A stretch of DNA of 14,559 bases from positions 1-14,559 of the forward strand of contig JADNYV010000841.1 in the NCBI GenBank assembly GCA_015501055.1, in the 5' to 3' direction. The stretch's first letter is position 1; every line of letters starts with the position of its first letter. Source of the stretch: Mucidula mucida. Its lineage: Eukaryota > Basidiomycota > Agaricomycetes > Agaricales > Physalacriaceae. The translations under genes and the position numbers were made by a program. Below are positions 1 through 9,086 of this stretch, one piece after another. The notes under the pieces are model-generated. The model saw only the letters and a program-made list of their open reading frames with translations. It did no database searches and was not told the DNA's origin.

Positions 1-535
1 CTAACGTGTCTACATACCTCATCCTTGACGGTAGCCCGGCCAGTCTTCGACCGTCAAAAAAGCGCGTGCAGATTGCCCTCTCCCTGCTCACTTTTGCCGC
101 TGTTGTATTCAGAGCAGAGGTAGCTCTCTATTTGGGACCGCTCGCCCTACAAGCCTTGTTTCTGCGTTGGATCACCTTTATCGGCCTTCTCAAGGTTGGC
201 CTCGTGTCGGGACTCTTGTCCGTCACGTTGACTGCGGCTGTCGATTCATACTTCTGGCATCAGCTTGTTTGGCCAGAGTTTTCGGGGATATACTTTAACG
301 TCATTCTGGGCAAGAGCTCGGAATGGGGCGTAGACCCTCCATTCGTATATTTTACGCGTCATCTTCCAAGAATGGCGATGTCGTGTGCTGGCTTGCTTGT
401 CGTCAGCCTTCGGGACTGGAGATTGCGCCGTCTTCTCCTCCCTCCGTTATGCTTTATGGGCATCATCAGTGCTCTGGGTCACAAGGAGTGGCGGTTTATT
501 GTGTACGTGGTGCCGATGGTCAATGTCGCTGCTGC
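1..535. repeat. Terminal direct repeat, left copy
   Basis: Bases 1-535 match 14025-14559 with no difference that I can see. The repeat is internal to ALG12 exon 4 and is not transposon sequence. It implies a 14,024-bp period: a circle, a tandem repeat unit or an assembly overlap. Confidence 0.97.
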
Positions 536-1129
536 TGTGAGCGCCAAATGGATGTGAGTATCTCTCTGTCGTTCGTGCTTTGTCTGATCAAGTATAGGGC
601 GGGTTTAGCTAAGAATCGACTGGCGGGGAGAATCTTGTACGCCGGAACATTCGGATTAGTCCTTCTCCAAGGTGTTATGACCTATTCTCACACTACAGCT
701 TCAATTGCCAATTACCCAGGTGGCGAGGCGCTGAAGTTATTCAACGACAAGTACGCCGGAAGTAAAGGTAACGGCAGTTTCTTTTTGTCTTGGTGTGGTC
801 TCTAATCTTCATCGTTAGTTCCACCGCATGTACACATATCGAATCTGGCCGCCCAGACTGGGGCGTCGCTTTTCCTTCAGGAACACGACGAGTGGATCTA
901 CAACAAGACGGAGAATATCAGTCTGGCAGAACTATTTGCATCGCGGACGTTTACGCATCTCATCGCGGAACCTGTCAACAGGGTGCCCAAGTCGTGGATG
1001 GTGGCAGACACGATCGAGGCATTCGATGGGTGGCAATTTGGGAGGCACGGTGTCACAGACTTGACTCGGCTCTGGGACGTTGTGCGGATGTCGAAAAGTA
1101 CGCAGTTGCTGATTTTAGAACGTACATAA
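1..1129 (+). CDS. ALG12: ALG12 alpha-1,6-mannosyltransferase, 3' part (exons 4-6)
   Basis: This is the C-terminal two thirds of the ER enzyme that moves mannose from dolichyl-phosphate-mannose onto Man7GlcNAc2-PP-dolichol (GT22 family, multi-pass membrane protein). I read exons 1-553, 598-767 and 819-1129, separated by introns 554-597 (GTGAGT...TATAG) and 768-818 (GTAACG...GTTAG), with a TAA stop at 1127-1129. Family hallmarks seen in the translation are VVFRAEVAL, VDSYFW, KSSEWG, HKEWRFIVY, NYPGG, AAQTGASLFL and the terminal LLILER. Several long hydrophobic stretches fit membrane segments. Position 1 coincides with the first base of exon 4, so the 5' end is missing here; the matching 5' exons are at 11187-14559. 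Splice phases are consistent throughout. The identification is firm; whether this copy is joined to the other half depends on the terminal repeat. Confidence 0.93.
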
Positions 1130-1468
1130 TCTTGAGTTCCGTGGACCATAGAGCGAAGTGTTTCTAGGCTCAAGAGTAACCTCTCCGTCTGTCGGAAAGG
1201 TAGTCGGTGTCTGATATTCATCTCGATGCCTCGTCAAACAAGATATCGCAACCGAACGATTCTCTTCATATCGAAATGGCCGAGATACTTTTGGCCTATG
1301 TACGGAGTTCGCTCGATAGGACATGACGTTTGTGGCATGTTACAATTAGGCATAGGCTCTATTCACCTCTACATCGTAAATATTGGGTCATGCACAAAAT
1401 GGATGAGGGAGTGAAGTCAAAGAACACCGAGAATGTGTGCTGGTCCCTGGAGGTCTATAAAGACAATA
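1130..1468. other. Intergenic, no gene seen
   Basis: Between the ALG12 stop and the TA-flanked element. Only short chance reading frames on either strand; no RNA gene or repeat recognised. The ALG12 3' untranslated region must begin here. Confidence 0.6.
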
Positions 1469-1774
1469 GGGTATGTTAAAGTCAAAGTGTCGCAGCTGCT
1501 ACAGTGCTGCGACAGGTAGTCGATACAGTAGTTGCCACAGTTCTCGGTGCAGGGCACTGGCAGCCCGGCATTTTAGAGTCGGACGCGAGTATAGAATAAA
1601 AAAAGTACTCACGAATAAACTCATACTCATCATGCAAGCCAAGAGTATACTCGCACGTGAGTAGAGTAGAGTCTAGAGTCTATGGTGAGTCTAGAGTTTC
1701 AGTTTGGGGCCACGAATACTCGATAGACTCATACTCATAAATATTCGTGAATACTCATGAGTATTCTTATATTC

Positions 1775-2126
1775 GTGAGTATTCGTGAGTATTCAGCTCC
1801 TAATATATATTTTTTGAACAAAATGAACCCCGTGAGCATTGAACCCACGGAGCTCAGCCATTTCTGTGCATCAGCACAACAACGAGTATAACCACTGCGC
1901 CAAAAGGGCATATTCATTATACAATTTCAGTCCAGATCACAATAATTAGGTAAAATGCCATTAGCAAAAAAAAGGACAAAGGCCATGAAGGCCATACAAA
2001 ATGTTGTGCTACAAACAAACCTGATGCGAGTACTGTTGCGAAGCGACGCATACGACGCATCAGGTGAAGAGTATGATACATCTAATATACAAAAAAACTA
2101 CAAAATCGTCCACAAAAACGAATACT
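1775..2126. other. Foreign filler in copy B, apart from the SINE-like piece
   Basis: Starts with two further copies of the ATTCGTGAGT subterminal motif (1771-1793), which copy A lacks. After the SINE-like piece (1801-1909) comes A-rich sequence to 2126 holding a 71-codon frame (1955-2170, plus) rich in lysine and asparagine that resembles no family I know. I see no convincing gene. Confidence 0.4.
1801..1909 (-). repeat. tRNA-derived SINE-like fragment
   Basis: Read on the minus strand it starts GCCCTTTTGGCGCAGTGGTT. It has a perfect internal A box (TGGCGCAGTGG, plus-strand 1892-1902) and a canonical T arm with B box (GTGGG TTCAATG CTCAC, 1832-1848). The A-to-B spacing is longer than in an ordinary tRNA, and no 3' acceptor strand complements the 5' end. 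It runs into an A/T-rich tail (1801-1815). This pattern fits a tRNA-derived SINE head or decayed tRNA rather than a working tRNA gene. It lies inside the foreign middle of hAT copy B. Confidence 0.55.
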
Positions 2127-2603
2127 CTACAGTCCGTGAGGAAGAAGGGGTGCGCGCCCGAAAACTGTAACGTAACAGTCCACATAGTACTCAGCTAATC
2201 CGTACTCAACAGTCCGCATTTCCCGTTCTGACATCAGAGAGCCACAGATCAACTTGTGAGCGGCCTGTGAAGTTCCCGCCGGCATTGGTGGAACACGACA
2301 CCAGCGTCGCATCACCCGGTACAAAGCAGCCAGGACAGACGCGCGTCCCGTAAACGTTGCTGCCGCCAGCCCCATCCAACCCCAGTCAATGCTCTCCGGG
2401 ACGACTCGGCCGTTGAAAAGTGCACCGAGAATCTGCATCTGGCGGTCACCGAAAGACGAGGCATCCAAATTGTCGTAAGGCACTGCTTGCCCAAGCTCCG
2501 TGTCAGGTTGCGGATCGTTGAAGCCCACGGGCTTGAGGTCGTAGCAAAGGCGGTCGAGCGCGAGGAACTCGTAGCGGAAATTGGTCTCGAATAACTCCCA
2601 AAG
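2127..2603 (-). pseudogene. Captured gene fragment inside hAT copy B
   Basis: An open frame on the minus strand runs from the junction with hAT sequence at 2603 to a TAG at 2127-2129, about 158 codons. It begins LWELFETNFRYEFLALDRL and contains GRASVLAALYRVMRRW and EYGLAEYYVDCYV. The composition is protein-like, without low complexity, and unlike the flanking transposon. I recall similar FE-NFR-E-LALDR patterns in unnamed mushroom proteins but cannot name a family. The frame continues past 2603 into antisense transposase sequence only by chance. There is no start codon of its own, so it is a fragment, probably one exon or more of a host gene picked up by the element. Confidence 0.5.
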
Positions 2604-2839
2604 AGGGGAAGGGCAAGGCTGTTGCACAGTCGGAGGAGATGGACTTTTCTGATTTCCGCGATGGTATGGATCCTGTCTCAGAGTTTGACACGGGTCATGA
2701 TGGTGATGTTGAGATTGACGATGATGACGATGATCTCTATGAAACGATTGAGCAGGTAGTTTTGGTTCGACGGCGCAAGCCTGCTTCTTCACCTCAGGAT
2801 ACTACTGATATGGATGCTACTGATATGGATATAACTTGA
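2604..2839 (+). pseudogene. hAT transposase C-terminal remnant (copy B)
   Basis: Codes for the last ~78 residues of the same transposase as 11773-13540: the KGKGKAVAQSEE stretch, the acidic segment with a run of aspartates, the VRRRKPASS motif and the DMDATDMDIT end, with TGA at 2837-2839. It contains neither the RNase H-like core nor the dimerisation domain, so it has no catalytic capacity. Confidence 0.9.
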
Positions 2840-3284
2840 TACACTTACGACCTACTTACTTTAATCTTCACTGTCTTTATGTTTGAATTTGCTTGCTGAT
2901 ACGTGAGTATACTCGAGTATACTCGGATCGTACTCGAGTACTCGAATACTCGAGACTCATGAAGTACTCTCGAGTAGAGTAGATATTCGAGTAGAGTCTC
3001 GAGTGAAGACTCGAGATTTCACTGAGATTGAAATAATTCCTGATAGTACTTCAATTTCGCCTTCATGACTACGTATTAGTCTGAATCCATCGGCAGGTAT
3101 TGCAAGAAGCATAAGTACGAGGCTCGGAGGATCTTCTGAAGGTAACAAGTGCAGAAATTTCCTAAGAATTCCTAGTATTCACAATCCCGACATAAAGCCG
3201 CGATGCCGAAGCGTACATAAGTGGTACTCACAACTTTCTGTCGCAGCGCTGTAGCAGCTGCGACACTTTAACTTTGACATACCC

Positions 3285-3504
3285 TAATGTTGAGGAGTTA
3301 ACTGATGGGGAGACCCATCATCACTGCAGCAGTGAACTGAAAAGTCATCCGATCATCCACTGGTTCCACAATTTCTAGATAGTAGATACTCACATTGAAT
3401 TGGATAAGCTGAAGCCTTGTTTAATCTAACTGCTGAACTACAGGGTTTGCAGTCCATTAATCTGAGGTTATGCATATACACCGCTACAAAATGCACACCA
3501 GATA
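3285..3504. other. Intergenic, no gene seen
   Basis: Stretch between the right TIR and the PLPBP pseudogene stop. Only short frames; nothing recognised. Confidence 0.5.
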
Positions 3505-3900
3505 TTACTTTTGCCCAACAATTTCCACCTTGGTCTTTCGTCCACCAAATATTCCTGTGCCTACCCTGACAATATCGCTGCCAGCCTTGAGCGCAGCCTC
3601 AAAATCGCTCGACATGCCCATGCTCAGCAGCAGTCTGCCATCTAATCCCCATCGGGCGTCGCCAAGCTCAGCTTTACAAAACGCCTCGAGCATATCCCGT
3701 GTTTCCTTGAGTCGTTCGAAATCGGCATTTTCATCTCCGGCGGTCAAGGACTGCTCGAGGGCACCGATGGTCATCAGGCCCTGCAGATGCAGGCGAGGGC
3801 ACTCCGCGACGATGAACTTTGCGAGGTCCGTGAGCTCGCCGGATGGGGATGCGAGGCCTAATTTGTGTTCACTTGGATGAGGCCGTGTCGGGGTGCTGTA
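3505..3900 (-). pseudogene. PLP homeostasis protein (PLPBP/YggS family), 5'-truncated and frameshifted
   Basis: The minus-strand frame ending with TAA at 3505-3507 carries the C-terminal half of the alanine-racemase-like TIM-barrel family that binds pyridoxal phosphate: ELTDLAKFIVAECPRLHLQG, LMTIGALEQS, then LSMGMSSDFEAAL and GSDIVRVGTGIFGGR, the phosphate-contacting motifs. The strand just upstream reads LIQVNT (3864-3881) in another frame; in the family VNTSGE leads directly into this segment, so roughly 16 bases appear lost with a frame change at about 3863. The N-terminal half with the PLP-binding lysine is absent up to 4080 and beyond. This is a decayed fragment; the working gene must be elsewhere if present. 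Confidence 0.85.
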
Positions 3901-4433
3901 TAGATATTCCGTATAAACTAGAAATGCACCAAATAAGGAAAAGGGGGTCGCTGCCGTGGCTCGGCTGGCATTTAAACTTTGCAAATACCCACGTCTTTTT
4001 TGTGAAACCATGACAAGTCCAAACTGCATTTTTTGAGATTTTGACAATAGTCTCCCCTCCCGAAGGTACCATGAAACCAATTAAATAGGTGGGGGTATCT
4101 ACATCGTACTCCGAAGGTGCGTAACTCGGTATCTACAGTGTGGCGCACAAAAAAAAGAAATCGGTGCCGGTCCCAACTGTGCGGTTGCTGGGGTCGCGAC
4201 ATTCAGTTAAGCACGCTCAGACCGCCAGGAGGCCGCACAGTCCGCAAGGGCGGTCGTCACCGTGGAACCGGACAAGAGGTTAGCAAGCGAGGATGGGCAC
4301 TTGGCTTGCGTCCGAGCCCTCTTTATATTCCCTGGGGGTGGCTGTGCTGTCAGTTCGTTTGTTGATTGGTCTGACGACACAGGCGCTTGTTAGACTTTGT
4401 CACCCGCCGAGTCGTGTTCTCAGTTACTCCCCA
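3901..4433. other. No gene recognised; possible TATA box
   Basis: Sequence upstream of the PLPBP fragment shows no continuation of that gene. A TTTATATT stretch at 4320-4327 about 110 bases before the ATG at 4434 could be a promoter for a plus-strand transcript. Otherwise only overlapping short frames. Confidence 0.3.
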
Positions 4434-4631
4434 ATGTCTGTCCCCTTTCCCGGACTCAACAGCCTTGATTCATCGCTTCAAATTGATGTAGACAAGTCCA
4501 TGTTTCCCAGCAGAGGACCTCCCGTAGTCGACAACCAACTGTGGCACGATACGGCATCACTCACACACGTTGGATACGAGGGCCGAAGAGTTTGGACAAC
4601 TCTTCGGCTCGCGTATCCAACCAACTGCTGA
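4434..4631 (+). CDS. Hypothetical short ORF (65 aa)
   Basis: ATG at 4434 opens a frame starting MSVPFPGLNSLDSSLQIDVD that ends at TGA 4629-4631. It follows a TATA-like stretch at a plausible distance. Its last third is encoded by the 4569-4621 hairpin, so the true exon, if any, may stop earlier at an unseen donor. No family resemblance. It may be a chance frame. Confidence 0.22.
   Translation: MSVPFPGLNSLDSSLQIDVDKSMFPSRGPPVVDNQLWHDTASLTHVGYEGRRVWTTLRLAYPTNC
4569..4621. repeat. 53-nt inverted repeat (long hairpin)
   Basis: Two 24-nt arms flank a 5-nt loop (TGGAC). The left arm begins GTTGGATACG and the right arm ends CGTATCCAAC; 22 of 24 positions pair as Watson-Crick. Six more bases pair further out (CACTCA / TGAGTG) after short unpaired stretches. 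There is no U-tract or coding explanation. Confidence 0.85.
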
Positions 4632-7600
4632 GTGTTGAACATCGCTGTCCCGTACTTACTGTTGAACTCGCCCTGAGAATCCCATTCGAACGAATCCAAT
4701 AACAGCCGGAAAACATAAGCAGAAGACGCAGACTTGTGAGGCCCAGACAGAAAGCTTGAAGTTTCGTTGAGATCGGCTTGTTATCGCTCTGACCACATCC
4801 ATCATGTCGCTCCGAACCACGCACTCAAAGGCGCTTCAGTATTCGCCTTCTTGATTCGCATTGGCGTTGAAGTCAGTGAAAACTTGCGTTGTGTAGCCGC
4901 TTGATTCCAACCATTTTCGTAGCAGGCTTCGTAACGGTGAGCTTAACCTTTCTTATGGATGTCGCACCTCAGAATCGAATTCAGCGCTCCACGACGTGCC
5001 TCCAGACGCGGTGCCCCCATCCTGGGAGACAAGGCGGCGTGGGCTTGAGGTTTGTGCGTCTCCAAGGCTCTTGCTGTATCCGGCTAACCAATTTCCTTGA
5101 AGGCCTCCGAATGCGCCTCCACCGAGTCGACTTCAATGAAAATGGATTCCTCAACTTTGAGCAGCAGGACGTCGCTCGCCGTGGGGCACAAAGGTGCAGC
5201 AAATTTGCCTTCTATCTCGGTTGTAAATCTGACCGTTATTGCATTAGTACTTGGATTCCTGGGTGCGACTACTTGAGTTACGCCAATATTAAGGTCTGCC
5301 TATATTGGTCTGACTCGTATCAGGTCAGTGAACGGTCTCATTTGTGACTCGAGCAGCCTATATTCGAGGTCAACGGCAAAGCCGCCTCGCACATACTTAT
5401 ACTACGAACAGGTCAAATCGAGAAAAACGCAAACTTGTGCTTCGGGCATCAAGACGTCGCTCGCCGCGGGGCAAAAATGTTGGTGACTTTAGCCTTGGTC
5501 TTCGATTTGTCCTGACAGTCCTCTAGGTCAGGTCCAACTCTCATTCGTCTTTGAAACGGTGAGATTACCTTTCTGCGTGAGGCCGAACCTCACAACTCTT
5601 CCAGAACCGAGTTCTTTTCAGCAACGATTAAAGAGCAAATCGGGAGAGTCCATGGTTGGTAGTGAATCTCATAACGCGCGGCAGAGTCCTGCGAAAGGTA
5701 CGCCTGAATTCGTCGACGGGAGCCCCGCTGAATTCCGGTTAGAATGTCAACTCGAACCACTGCCAAGTTCAAACGACGGCCCCCATTTGGGCATGGTGAA
5801 GATCTGGATCTGGTGGAATTGATTTTAACTCCGTCGCGTTCGGTTTAATGGAATCAACAAAGGTACGTCACCTTGTGATTCGGATGATTCGAAAGTTGAA
5901 CATCCAGACAAGGAAATAATCCTCGACGACGTCGACCCCAGGTTAACCAAGTCTTCGGAGTCAAGTCGTCGCGCTCCTCATCCCAATACTTGTGGCCGTG
6001 TTGTGTCCGACGTCGTTGTCGCCTCTATGCCGGTTCGAATTTTTCTCTCCCTCCTCACCAGCAATCGAGCGAGTAGATGCCCAGCGTGGTACGCATGTTA
6101 CTTCTTACCCGACTTCGCCGCTGAACCCACCGCAGATCGCAACACACTGAAACCCAACGCCACACTTATGGCAAATCGAACGACTTGGCCCCATTCGGAC
6201 ACTGATGGCGATTCGGATCTGAGAAATCTCAACGTTAACTCCGCGGGTTGGTTTCCACGCTTCGAATTGAAGTACGTTACCTTTATCGTCATGTTCAGAA
6301 AGTTCAACATTCCGTCTAGCCGACCTGCCGCAGTCTTCAGCAGGCATCGACGACGACAACGATGTCATCTTCAACGCCGACGCCTACCTCACGACATGAG
6401 AAGAGTGCTTGAACGCGATCAAAGATCTGACTGAAGTCCCTGCATGAGCCGGCGTCTCACGAAATGTTGAGAGAGGTACGTACGCCGCCACGTCTTGCAT
6501 GCCATTCTTCCATGACGAGATCCATATAGGGTTCACTGCTGCTCAACTACCTCGCGATGCGCCCGTTCGACTTGGTCACTTTTCCTCCTTCGAGGTATGC
6601 TGGCCCCGACTTCAGCAAAATCTGGGTACTCACGATCCACCACGAGAAGAACGAGTACATCCGACAGTATCGCTTCTTCCTCCGGTGGTTCAACGGACCT
6701 AGATGAAAACTCAATGACGCCACTATGAGGTGACATACCTTCTGCTGTGTCGATCTGCGGTTCCTGACCGAACCATAGACTTGATATATTCCATCAATGT
6801 CGTACTAAGAGTGGTATTGACCGCGGGATGTCAAGATCAAGGACGATGTGATGATACAGGTAGGAGAAGCGCTTCGAGGGAGGCTATTCAAGATTAGCAA
6901 TAGCGCAATCAGCGTGTCGGGTTGATCTTAATGTACGAACCTGTCCTGGATCCTGATCTTCTTCGTTCCTAACAGTAGATTTAGACAACATACGAAATAC
7001 TGAGCTCTTCGGGTGCCGTTAGAGACACGAGAACGGGGCGCTTCACGCGCTCGGGTCAGGCGAGTTGAAAGTTTCACGCCTTAAGCGCGCTTGCGGGGAG
7101 ACAGTAAATAGTCAATTCCAGGGCCACGTAGATACAGAACGTGTATAGAGACTGTTCGAATGGGAAACTGCTTTAAACATGAGATGGAACTTCAACCAAG
7201 AACTCACGCGTTTTACTACGTTGACGGGGGCGTTACCATAGCCGCGCACGTCTACAGCATCGATGATGCCTCCATCGAGCCTTAGAGGACTCTACAAAAG
7301 TACGGAATCCCTTCCTGTAACGGCAGAGGCTCACGTCAATAAAGGTTACGTGCCACGAAGGATCCGCACTCACCATTACACGAGGTTCACTGATTACAGA
7401 AGTAACCAGACCTCAGAATCGTCGACATGCGAGTTATTGAAACTATGATTCATGAAGAACCGAGCAACGTTCCGTATGGTTTGAGTAAAACCTTACCATG
7501 AAATTCAAACTGCTTCCGGGGTGTGCACGCGTATTGACCGTGCCATAACTACTCCGCTGTATCCGCGGTCGGCGTTGAGTGTGTTGAAGACGTTGGCGTT

Positions 7601-7980
7601 GGCACGGCGCGGAATTGTATGTCAAAGGTTGTGGTGAGAAGTCAAGAGCCGAATCAGGCAAGACCGAGTGATCGGCCTGACTTGAACTTGAACTACGACG
7701 ATGCTGAGCCTCTTTCATGAAATCGATGTATCCAACCTCTCTTTCTACCTGTGACCTCATAAAAACCCTCGGAATCCGCTCTGTCGATAACGTTATCAAT
7801 ATCCCGAAGGACCCCAGGCTTGAAATCGCGTCAAAACGCGTCTAATTCGCCTTGGTCGTCTTCCGCTCCCGCTAACGACGACTACTGTTATCTATGACGA
7901 GTTCTGGGTGTACCTCTCGAACTCAATCTTATCGCGTCGGGACCGGCATCCTGGGAAACGGAGGGTGAGGTGACGCAAGC
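4632..7980. other. Long stretch without a recognisable gene; degenerate repeated intron-like units
   Basis: No frame here resembles a known family and all are short. Repeated splice-like units are visible on the plus strand: candidate introns 4937-4972 and 5559-5604 share GTGAG-TTA-CCTTTCT and a CCTCA near the end; 5863-5907 and 6272-6319 share GTACGT-ACCTT and AAAGTT-AACAT-CC before the acceptor. A 24-base motif (GACGTCGCTCGCCG then GGGGCA) occurs at 5168-5191 and 5453-5476. The downstream segments of the 5863 and 6272 units both read through GACGACG-rich sequence. This fits a decayed, internally duplicated intron-containing gene, but no reading frame can be defended. Confidence 0.35.
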
Positions 7981-8049
7981 CACTTGCACCTCACCTCCAT
8001 CCCCCAATCCTGGACCCTCGTGTCCTCGGGCTTCCCTCGGCAGCGCTTA

Positions 8050-8352
8050 ACTAGCGCAGGTACACACTGCTCTTGGGCTTCTTTTTACGGGACATGTCCT
8101 GAAGATGACACGCATGCCACCATTCTGCACGCGGATTCGTTCAACAAGTCCTCGATAGGGTTTGAATTCAATGCGGTGCGTGTCCATTTTGGTCTCGCTT
8201 GCGCTGACGCTTCTGTTAGGCTCTTATGTTCATGTCTTGGATCCGCACCCCGCGCGGCTATAAGATTTCGACACTTTCAGAATCGAGGGTGGTTGGAATT
8301 CAGAGTTTCGAGTTGCATTTGGGCGTTTACGTGGCGGCGTTGGGATGGAGAC
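8050..8352 (+). other. Candidate exon pair with one intron (unidentified gene)
   Basis: Intron 8176-8219 (GTGCGT ... GCTGAC branch site ... GTTAG, 44 nt) joins two open segments. The joined frame reads through THATILHADSFNKSSIGFEF and then ALMFMSWIRTPRGYKIS to a TAA at 8350-8352. The unspliced frame also stays open to 8442, so the call is uncertain. A further good candidate intron is 8443-8484 (GTACGT...TCACAG). No family recognised. Confidence 0.28.
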
Positions 8353-8484
8353 GATAATTATCTCGCGCTCAATGAGACCTTTGGAATGGCGGCGCTTTGG
8401 GACGATATGAGATCTCGATTGGACTTGCGATCCTTTCAGTAGAGGTACGTTCGAATTCTCACTCTCGCCCCACGCTCGCTCACA

Positions 8485-9086
8485 GCCCTCGAAGGCCTAT
8501 TGATATTACAACCCGTCATGCTTCCGGACCTCTTCGCTTCCTCTTCCTTCCAATTCACTAACATTCTTAAAACCCAACTTACGTGTGGCGTCGATTTTTG
8601 CATTCCTCGAATTCAGGTTCCAAACTTAAACGGACAGCATGGTTACAGTAACGTCACTACCCTCGAAATCAGCGCTCCTCGGATGTCGGCAGATCTGGAT
8701 CTCGTTCGGACAATTTGGGATATAATCCAACGCGGACGTGGGATCACCCAGTTCTTTCTTGCCTTCCCCCCACCTTGACCTCGGGGCTCTCTGCCACTAC
8801 TACCCCGCTGTCCTCTACGGCGGGCTTACGCTCATCGTCGCCGTCGGCTCGGACAAGATGGCGAGTTCATCATGTTCACCACGGTCAGTTGCTTCTGACC
8901 GTCATGTTGAACAGTTCACTCACCGATGATCAGAGAACTCTACTCGATGCTGTGCATCGCTACGACGCCTGCTGTCTTCGAGTCCTGGACCTCGGACTGG
9001 ACTTGTCCTCCATCGACGATTTGGACGTGACCGCCGTCGGCGGCCTTGGCGCACTGGGCGGCGCGCTCCCGGTGGATCTCTTCAGG
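8485..9086 (+). other. Open but unidentified plus-strand sequence
   Basis: Long plus-strand frames overlap here (8500-8778 and 8715-9119) with few stops because the strand is rich in C and T. The later one contains DDQRTLLDAVHRYDACCLRV and a Gly/Ala/Leu-rich part ending at a possible donor at 9086. A coding exon is plausible; nothing is recognised. Confidence 0.25.

Larger units (their letters stand above)
1574..3015 (+). mobile_element. hAT element copy B: rearranged, non-autonomous, right end truncated
   Basis: Begins with the hAT terminus TAGAGTCGGACGCGAGT at 1574. Bases 1574-1774 equal the reverse complement of 13549-13749, and 2604-3015 equal the reverse complement of 11597-12008; both matches have equal lengths and no mismatch was seen in the stretches compared. 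The 829-bp middle (1775-2603) is absent from copy A and replaces most of the transposase. Homology stops at 3015, about 80 bp short of the terminal repeat at that end, so this copy lacks one TIR and shows no 8-bp target duplication. It should be immobile in its present form. It sits inside the 1469-3284 element. Confidence 0.88.
1469..3284. mobile_element. Short TIR element with TA flanks (Tc1/mariner-like MITE), split by hAT copy B
   Basis: Terminal inverted repeats of 47 bp lie at 1469-1515 and 3238-3284, starting GGGTATGT and matching at 44 of 47 positions. Both ends are bordered by TA (1467-1468 and 3285-3286), the target duplication typical of the Tc1/mariner superfamily. Each TIR carries a nested palindrome (TGTCGCAGC ... 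GCTGCGACA). Removing hAT copy B (1574-3015) leaves 374 bp with no coding capacity, which fits a non-autonomous miniature element. Superfamily assignment rests only on the TA flanks; no related transposase is in the window. Confidence 0.75.

Noticed and set aside
323..805. 160-codon plus-strand ORF
   Set aside because: It mixes out-of-frame exon 4, the intron and exon 5 of ALG12; only the part after 598 is in the true frame.
1560..1800. CRISPR-like or telomere-like array of GAGTA/ACTC repeats
   Set aside because: The motifs are irregular in spacing and orientation and lie within hAT ends, so they are subterminal repeats.
1832..1909. Functional tRNA gene
   Set aside because: A and B boxes are good, but spacing is too long, no anticodon arm is clear and the 3' acceptor strand does not pair.
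2127..2792. A single 221-codon minus-strand gene
   Set aside because: The first ~60 codons are antisense of transposase sequence shared with copy A; only 2127-2603 is distinct.
3008..3025. 8-bp target duplication for hAT copy B
   Set aside because: Flanks at 1566-1573 and after 3015 share only ATTT, and the right TIR is missing.
6025..6045. B-box-like GGTTCGAATTT as a tRNA
   Set aside because: No matching A box or cloverleaf around it.
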